Shown piece after piece: positions 58,010 to 64,000 of a DNA stretch of 64,000 nucleotides (position 1 is its first letter; each line of letters starts with the position of its first letter). Origin of the DNA: Asterella californica. Taxonomy: Eukaryota > Streptophyta > Marchantiopsida > Marchantiales > Aytoniaceae. The stretch lies in the NCBI GenBank assembly GCA_036924285.1, contig JAYKYS010000005.1, positions 6,200,001-6,264,000 of the forward strand, given 5' to 3'. Made by a program: the position numbers and the translations under genes. The notes beneath the pieces are model-generated. The model did not search any database. It was not told the origin of the DNA and saw only the letters and a list, made by a program, of their open reading frames with translations.

Positions 58010-59450
58010 CAGTCCTGAATGAATATCAGCAAAAAGCCTCATTAAAGTTCGAGACCCTTGGCTATATAGCCTCTCCAAGTCTTTGCCTTGTCTCCCAATC
58101 TCTACCGTGAACTTGTAACCACCACGTAGATTTTTCTAATCACTGCCCATTAATAATAGTAAACGGCGTTACAACCGTCCCAATCAAGGAAACACAATTC
58201 TTCCATTCAACTGCAGTGCATGCAACCATTGTTATGCAAAACACTCTTCCAACTCAAGAAAATACTACCCCATCTAAGACAAGGATCAAGCTCTCTCAGA
58301 GCTTGTACATCTCGTTCAATTCTGAACTGTGCTCTATTGTCGAGCATTCGTTTGAAGCTTTCGAGTGCGACAGAACCGTCGCTTCTAGGTGGTGAACTCG
58401 TCAGTTTTTTTTTATCCACCTCCTTACTATGATACTCCATAGTAGCTTCAGTCTGAATCTGATTGACATCCGACAGCCATAAGCAGTCAGCAGACCACAA
58501 CTCCACATTTGGACGAGCAGATTGACTAGATCTACTTGGTTCTAGTGACCTTGAAGGACCCTTCAGCATGACTCTTCTGACTCAATTCAATCCACCGCTT
58601 AGCTGGACGAGATCAATGCGGACTGTCGTCTCACAAAGTATCTACGCAGTGGCTCATACTATTGTATAGTGCTAGATCATCCAAGAACTCCCAAGCTTGA
58701 CTTACCAATCTCGGAACTATATCTGTCTAACGACACAGATATTGAGTAAAGGGTTCTCCAACTCCATTTGGATCTGGTGCTACTCGATGATCTATTATCT
58801 CAATCAACTCAAGATCATCAGCTCCTGGTAATGCTTCTAACACCGGGTGTCATTTTTTATATCTTCTTGACAATGGAAAATATCAAAAACGAGAAACGCT
58901 TTCTAGTTAGAAACATGAATGATCAGGAGATAATGCTTCATGTAACTTATGTCACAAGACCTAACTTCTTCTTAATCAGGAATGGTCTTATCCACTTTGG
59001 AAGAAGCTTCTTGACTAAGTCCACCCCGCTGGGATTCTGAAGTTCTTGGTTCTTAACCAAACTCTCTGTCTTTCTTCGAGTTGTATGTCTTGCCTACCAC
59101 GGTTTTGCATACTTGGGATACCGTTGTTATGTCTGCTCCCTGTGTTTCTTTACCTCTTGAAAAAGTCTCTAGATCTGGAAGATCCTGATTTGACCTTCTT
59201 GTGTTTTCATGTCCTTTGGTAGCTATAGCTATAGGAGTCCAAGGTGCATGAGAGTCACAATAAATCACTTCAAATGGTTTAAATCATGTGCTCGAATGCT
59301 TAGTGCTGTTATATGCAAACTCCACCAAGCAAAAAGCCCCATTAGGGTTCACGATCCCTTTGGCTTGTCTCTCAGTCTCTATCGTGAACTTGTAACCGCA
59401 TATAGATTTGTCTAATCACTGCCCATTAATAATAGTAAACGGATTTACAC
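58010..59450. repeat. Diverged direct duplication, about 1.28 kb apart
   Basis: Segments at about 58,025-58,175 and 59,318-59,450 share CAAAAAGCC, TCTACCGTGAACTTGTAACC (with one change), and TCTAATCACTGCCC followed by ATTAATAATAGTAAACGG. They may be parts of two copies of one retroelement, or LTR-like ends. The stretch between them has no recognised domain, although short open frames occur on both strands. Confidence 0.6.
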
Positions 59451-62234
59451 CAAACAAGTACCGTAGTCTACGGCAGTTTCCAGATTCCAAAGCCTTTGTA
59501 AATTTCTGGGGCTTTTCCCGTCCACGGACTATCATAGTTATTTACTTGTTCCACCTCATGGAAGGAATGATCAACTTGATCCACTCTTCTTACTTGATCT
59601 ATTTCTCTTAGTGATTATCTATTTGATCCACGTTCTTACCTGCAACATGCAGTTTTCTAAATCTCATGACATATCAGATATGGACAATGCATTATGGATA
59701 ATGTTCAAACTAACTTAGATATTCAAGAATTTTTCAAATTATAAGACACTATAACACATCAATAATATCCATGATCTAAAACTGAAATATAAGTCTTATT
59801 CCCTTTAACGTGGAGTGATAACTAGAAAAACTGCTTGTCAGTCAAGTACGGTCAAGGGTTGATCAAATATTCTCTAAAAAGAAGTGAATCAAGTTCATTA
59901 TTCTTTCTGGGGTGGAGCAAGTAAATTCCTGGAGACTATCATCTATGGTTCTCTCAGTAGTGAGTTCGAACTGAAGTAGTCAAAGAACTCGTACGGGTCG
60001 AAGAGAACTTCGCTACGTACAGGCGGACCGGGATAAATGCAAGCCCTGGTTAAACATCGCATATTTCTCCCGGGAGAAGTACCCATCCTCCCTTCGGGGT
60101 TATGGTTGTTTGGTCCTTCGGGTCCTTCTTTCCCTTGTAATGCTTGATGGGGTCATTCCATCCGTTGGCTATTCATTGTGTCGCGTGTTATCCCGGGAGA
60201 AGTTGCAACCCTGGTTAAACACCTCAACTTATCCAGGTCAACCGGCTTTTGTAGAGTTACGATCAGTAATAAGCTGGTTGTTCCCACTTGCATTTCAGTT
60301 CCTGTCCGAACTACGATACTAATAGAGGAAGAAAAACACCACTGAAATAAAAAGTCTCGTTTAGATACCCTCTTATAATTTTTGGACATGATGATATGTG
60401 GCAGCTTGGCTCTCTGGGTACAATTTCCAAGAGACAAAAATATACATGTGGATGGATTGCGTTCTTTGTACCTTTGAAGCATCAGCAATAACTAAAGAAC
60501 TGTGGTTCTGATGTGAACACAGTTTTTTCTCTCTCATGTGTGAGACAGTAAGAAATGCTTGAAGTGAGGTCGTGTAGGCTCGAGAGTCGAGAGTGACAAA
60601 AACATGTGAACCCGATAAACTACATTAGTGTGAATGGGGTCATAGCGCTTGTCCATTTGCATTTATTGCATACTTTAGGGTTATGAATAAATGCAATATT
60701 TGTAGTTATTCATTACGTAAAACACTTGATAAGTGCAAGGGCTTATCCAGGTTCGATTGTAGTTTCTTCCTTGTTAGGGCCTAAGTGCACAAGGAAGTTT
60801 GAGTTTTAGGCTTACCTAAACTGTCAGTGTCTAGTTACTGGACCCACCACGTAAGACTTAAGTTTTAGTGGCCTTGTAAGAAAAGGTTGGTTCACACATG
60901 CATCAGCTTGTTGTGACTTTTAGGGGACTGGTCTTTTACTGTTGGATGGTTGGTGCTTACGTGGCGAGCGTAGAAAGAGCGAGGGGAATGGCCCACGGAT
61001 ATAGTTCTCGCGGGAGGAGAGGAGAAGTTCAGAACTGAGAGATGGGCCCAAAAAGCTTGGAACACCATCCTTTGAGTCACGTGCTAGAGATGCATGCTTG
61101 GTTCTGTTCAGCTGGCTCTGCTTTCTTAGAACCAAATGAGTGTCATGTCCGAACTTCGAAGACCATCCTTGTGAACAAACGAACCAAAACTTCTCTCTCC
61201 TCTGAGTCCTCTCTCAGAGGAGAGAGGACTTTGAAGTCTTTGCCTTCTGCAAAGATGCCTCGTGTTACGGCCCGCAGACAGTAGATAGTAATCTCTATGG
61301 ATCTCCCTGATTTGTTTCGACACAGTGTTGCAAACAGTTGACTTGTCAAGGGCATGCACTCGCCCAAGTTTATCTATACGCTATAGCACCAAAGCCCACT
61401 GACGTTTGCTTTGTGACGAGAGTACTATTGCTAAACTGTTCCCACATAGGTAGAAGATGTCTGATGTAATCCTGAACTCCTATATTACTGACTGAATACT
61501 GCAGGAGAACGTGTACAATAGTATGGACCAATCTAAAAGTTGCACTTGGCTACTTTTACCATAGGCAGAAGATGCTCATGTCACTCTTATATCCTTAAGT
61601 CTGAATGCCTGAAATACTGATTGAATGTGGGGGAACTTGTACAGTACCATGATGGATATTTGGGAATTTGCACTTGGCCACCTTTACCCTTGAGCAACGA
61701 GAACACGCATGCGCATTCGTGAGAAGATGAGATTACTACTAAGACGAGAGTACTACACATCTGATGTAACCATGTACTTCTAAACACGAACCAAACAATG
61801 TAGTGCTGTAAAACGTGTGCGATATTCTGTACTCGAAGACGTGGACGGGACAACACTTCCACCTCTCAAGCTCTGAAAGGGAGGTACAGCAAGTGAATGC
61901 GAAGAAGGCCAACAACGATACTTACCTCCTTTGAATAGATGTCCTTGAAAGTTTTGTGGTTGTAACACCACAAATGCCTCTAAGAGCGTGTGAGTGTCGT
62001 CTGTCCCCAAACATATGTTTGAGTGGGTACAACCTTCGGCAGTCGTGAAACTATAATTTGTAAGATGATCAACGAGTTCTCGGCAACGAGAACGGCAACG
62101 ATCAACGAGAACGGCAAATATATAGGATTACGTAATCAGCTTAGAGTCGACTACAAGTAATGGACAAGTAATTTTCCTCTCTTCTTTCCGCGTGTAGTTC
62201 TTCTCCATGCGGAAACCTCTCCTTCTCATATAAT
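59451..62234. other. Intergenic sequence with local repeats, no gene recognised
   Basis: Holds the 60.1 kb copy of the segment also seen at 27.9 kb (TTGGCTATTCATTGTGTCGCG), twice-repeated GGTTAAACA...CCCGGGAGAAGT words at 60,048-60,215, and a 9-base-arm hairpin GTCCTCTCT / AGAGAGGAC at 61,206-61,229. Also a CAACGAGAACGGCAA pair near 62,095-62,120. Confidence 0.45.
61481..61690. repeat. Diverged tandem duplication, about 128-base period
   Basis: Segments at 61,481-61,566 and 61,609-61,690 share ATACTGA-TGAAT, GAAC-TGTACA-TA, TTGCACTTGGC and ACCTTTACC-type words in the same order. It is non-coding. Confidence 0.75.
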
Positions 62235-62482
62235 AGGGGTTTCAAAGTTGCGAGGAAAATATTCTTTAATGACGAAGAAGGAGAGAACCATCATATTGCA
62301 ACGCAGAGTCAGTCTGAGTCACAGGTTCAGTCGCGTCTGTGTCTGAATCCACAATAGATATTCCTGCAGGTACTTCCGGACGTACCCGCAACACCCACTG
62401 GCCAAGGGCTGGACGAACTTGTAACTCCTGGCTTGCTGAAAGTTAGGAATCTTTCCAAAGGTTCCTAACTTTCACACCCACT
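62235..62482 (-). mobile_element. MITE, AGGGG/CCCCT family (copy b)
   Basis: This 248 bp element starts AGGGGTTTCAAAGTT and ends AACTTTCACACCCACT, flanked by AAT on both sides (62,232-62,234 and 62,483-62,485). Its left part (GAGGAAAATATTCTTTAATGACG) matches the reversed right part of the copy at 54.6 kb, so it lies in the opposite orientation. Near the right end GAAAGTTAGGAA and TTCCTAACTTTC form a 12-base hairpin. Confidence 0.75.
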
Positions 62483-62485
62483 AAT

Positions 62486-63562
62486 AGAAGCTTTTATTTC
62501 GGCATGAACTGGAGATTCATTAGGTAGACCACCACGAGCTTCACTGCCCCGCATAGCTCCCAATATGAGACACCTGAACAGTATCCCCAGTTTGACAGCC
62601 ATTGCAGCGTCAACTTGCCTCTTCGTTACATGAGCACAAACATACCCTGTTTGTGCTGTGTATGTTTGTGCTGTGTGAGCATATACGATTCGTCCGGGAG
62701 AATAGTACCTCAGCTAAGGACCACGAACCACGCTCAAAGACAGGTAACACCCAGTGCTGTGTACGTATATATGTTGATGGTAAACTTCAAGAGGCTGAGA
62801 TGAACAGCACGCAGAAAACTGAAGACACGGATGACAGTCTGTAGGAGTCTGAAGACTGCCACCGAAATCCAGAACTTCATCGCCCGAAGCTTAAACTAGT
62901 GCGCAAGTTCCATGAAGGATCTCGATTAGACTGGACAACAATGACATCGAACCAATCAATACATCCGTAACAGCACCCCAAGTGCTGAGGTACGGAATTC
63001 GTTTGTGGACAGTATGGAACCAGTTCTTCCTCTGGAAGAACACATATAGAAGTGAACAAAATTTACAGTAGTATTGAAGACTAATTTCTCAGCACGTTAG
63101 TGCATAGCCATGCTTCTCACAGCAAGAATAGATTGATATCCAACAGCCTGTCACCCACTAAATTGTACAGAATTCTGGGCAATTGATCCCCTCAAACGGT
63201 GATTTCGAATTTCTAGGCCTTCACATGAGTCTGACCGCGACCGTGAGATTACCCTAATGCTCATATGACGACTGAAGATTAGAAAACACTCATCACCAGA
63301 AAGCATACACTTCTCAGAAAAGTCCACCCGGTAGGTTGCACTGGAGTCTGTGAATCAACATCTTCAGATGTTGTGGGGCGAACCCAACGGTTTGCAGACG
63401 GTTACGCCACAGCAGCCATTTCTAGAACTGCCTTCGTGTGCGGAAATCGTCAAGCCATTTCCAACCTCTCGGTCCTTCGGAAACTCGACCCTTCTTTCTA
63501 CAAGCGCTGTCCTTCTAGTCAAGTGCTGCGGACCTTCTCCCTCAGCCTAATGGTGGCTTCGG
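62486..63562. other. Probable 3' flank of the right-edge gene
   Basis: No coding signal was recognised. If the gene at the right edge is real, part of this is its 3' untranslated region. GTTTGTGCTGTGT is duplicated at 62,650. Confidence 0.35.
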
Positions 63563-64000
63563 CTATAAGAGAAAACTGGTGAGACTGAAGGTACTATCCG
63601 CAGAAGCAGGGCCTTGGCAGCCTTCCTCAAGTCCGAAATGTGAGACAGTCTGCCACTTCTTTTGCCTTTTCAAGCCTCTTATGGAGTCTCGAGATACAGA
63701 AACTGCAAATTCCACATCCTCGAGCTACTTAAGCTGTTGAACCAACCGACTGCTGAAAATATCGAAGTAAAACATCAACTAGTACGATCTAGATCCACAG
63801 CCGACTCTTATTCGTTCGTAATAGCAGCGACCAAAAGAAAATTTTTACGATACATACCTCCAGGGCATTTCCGTGAAGCTCATAATCAAGCACGTTCAGG
63901 GCTACTTCGCAACTTTGAGAGACTAACGGTTCCAAGTCTTCACGATAGGTTTTCAACAATGCAACACTCTCAGCATCTGCAGCAAGCAGAATCTGCCGTT
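63563..64000 (-). CDS. 3' end of an unidentified gene (partial)
   Basis: The gene runs off the right edge. On the - strand, 64,000-63,858 is open for 47 codons with coding-like composition: ILLAADAESVALLKTYRED, then LEPLVSQSCEVALNVLDYEL and HGNALE. It ends at a consensus donor, GAG/GTATGT. After an intron of 133 bases the acceptor AAGTAG leads into a second open stretch, 63,724-63,563, in matching phase: LEDVEFAVSVSRDSIRGLK and on to a TAG stop (53 codons). The second exon is less certain because an earlier TTTTCAG acceptor exists. I do not recognise the family. The helical, acidic sequence is compatible with many globular proteins, so no function is proposed. Confidence 0.45.

Noticed and set aside
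1..64000. tRNA, rRNA and CRISPR
   Set aside because: No cloverleaf with both promoter boxes, no rRNA core sequence and no spaced repeat array was seen by eye.

Overview
The window looks like nuclear DNA of a land plant, most likely a non-seed plant such as a bryophyte or lycophyte. It carries spliced genes with GT...AG introns of about 70 to 830 bases, a plastid-targeted granule-bound starch synthase with the 13-coding-exon layout known from land plants, a plant-type clade C PP2C phosphatase, and degenerate Ty3/gypsy retroelements. The species assignment is inference. No rRNA, tRNA or CRISPR was recognised.

Region 1 (about 1-16 kb) is a graveyard of Ty3/gypsy elements of one family. Element A is on the + strand: gag, a 1.2 kb insertion, protease (DHGS motif), RT (FLDD), RNase H and integrase, then a truncated LTR-like block. 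A second element runs on the - strand from about 15.4 kb down to 9.3 kb. Its gag is split by a 1,864 bp solo LTR with a 4 bp target duplication, and its RT block lies on the opposite strand, as if inverted in place. All are broken by stops, many of them explained by C-to-T decay.

Region 2 (16-28 kb) is AT-rich and gene-poor. It is filled with small non-autonomous repeats: a MITE family with AGGGG...CCCCT ends and 3 bp target duplications, a hairpin-ended short interspersed family with copies across the window, a third family sharing a GCGTGTCAAAGCT end, and several hairpins.

Region 3 (29-50 kb) is the genic part. A POLTERGEIST-like PP2C (31,528-33,993, +, three coding exons, 626 aa) lies behind a long purine-rich leader. 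A small two-exon F-box protein (39,866-40,847, +, 128 aa) follows. A complete plastid granule-bound starch synthase (42,870-49,323, -, 13 coding exons, 623 aa) comes last. The F-box gene and the starch synthase converge. The gap between them holds a diverged copy of the starch synthase last intron, and several starch synthase introns contain local tandem duplications.

Region 4 (50-63 kb) is again repeats: more hairpin-family and MITE copies, a faint copia-like gag trace and several local duplications. At the right edge (63.56-64.0 kb) the 3' end of another gene on the - strand enters the window; its product is not recognised. The three complete genes have separate jobs (phosphatase signalling, SCF substrate recognition, amylose synthesis) and show no sign of a shared pathway.
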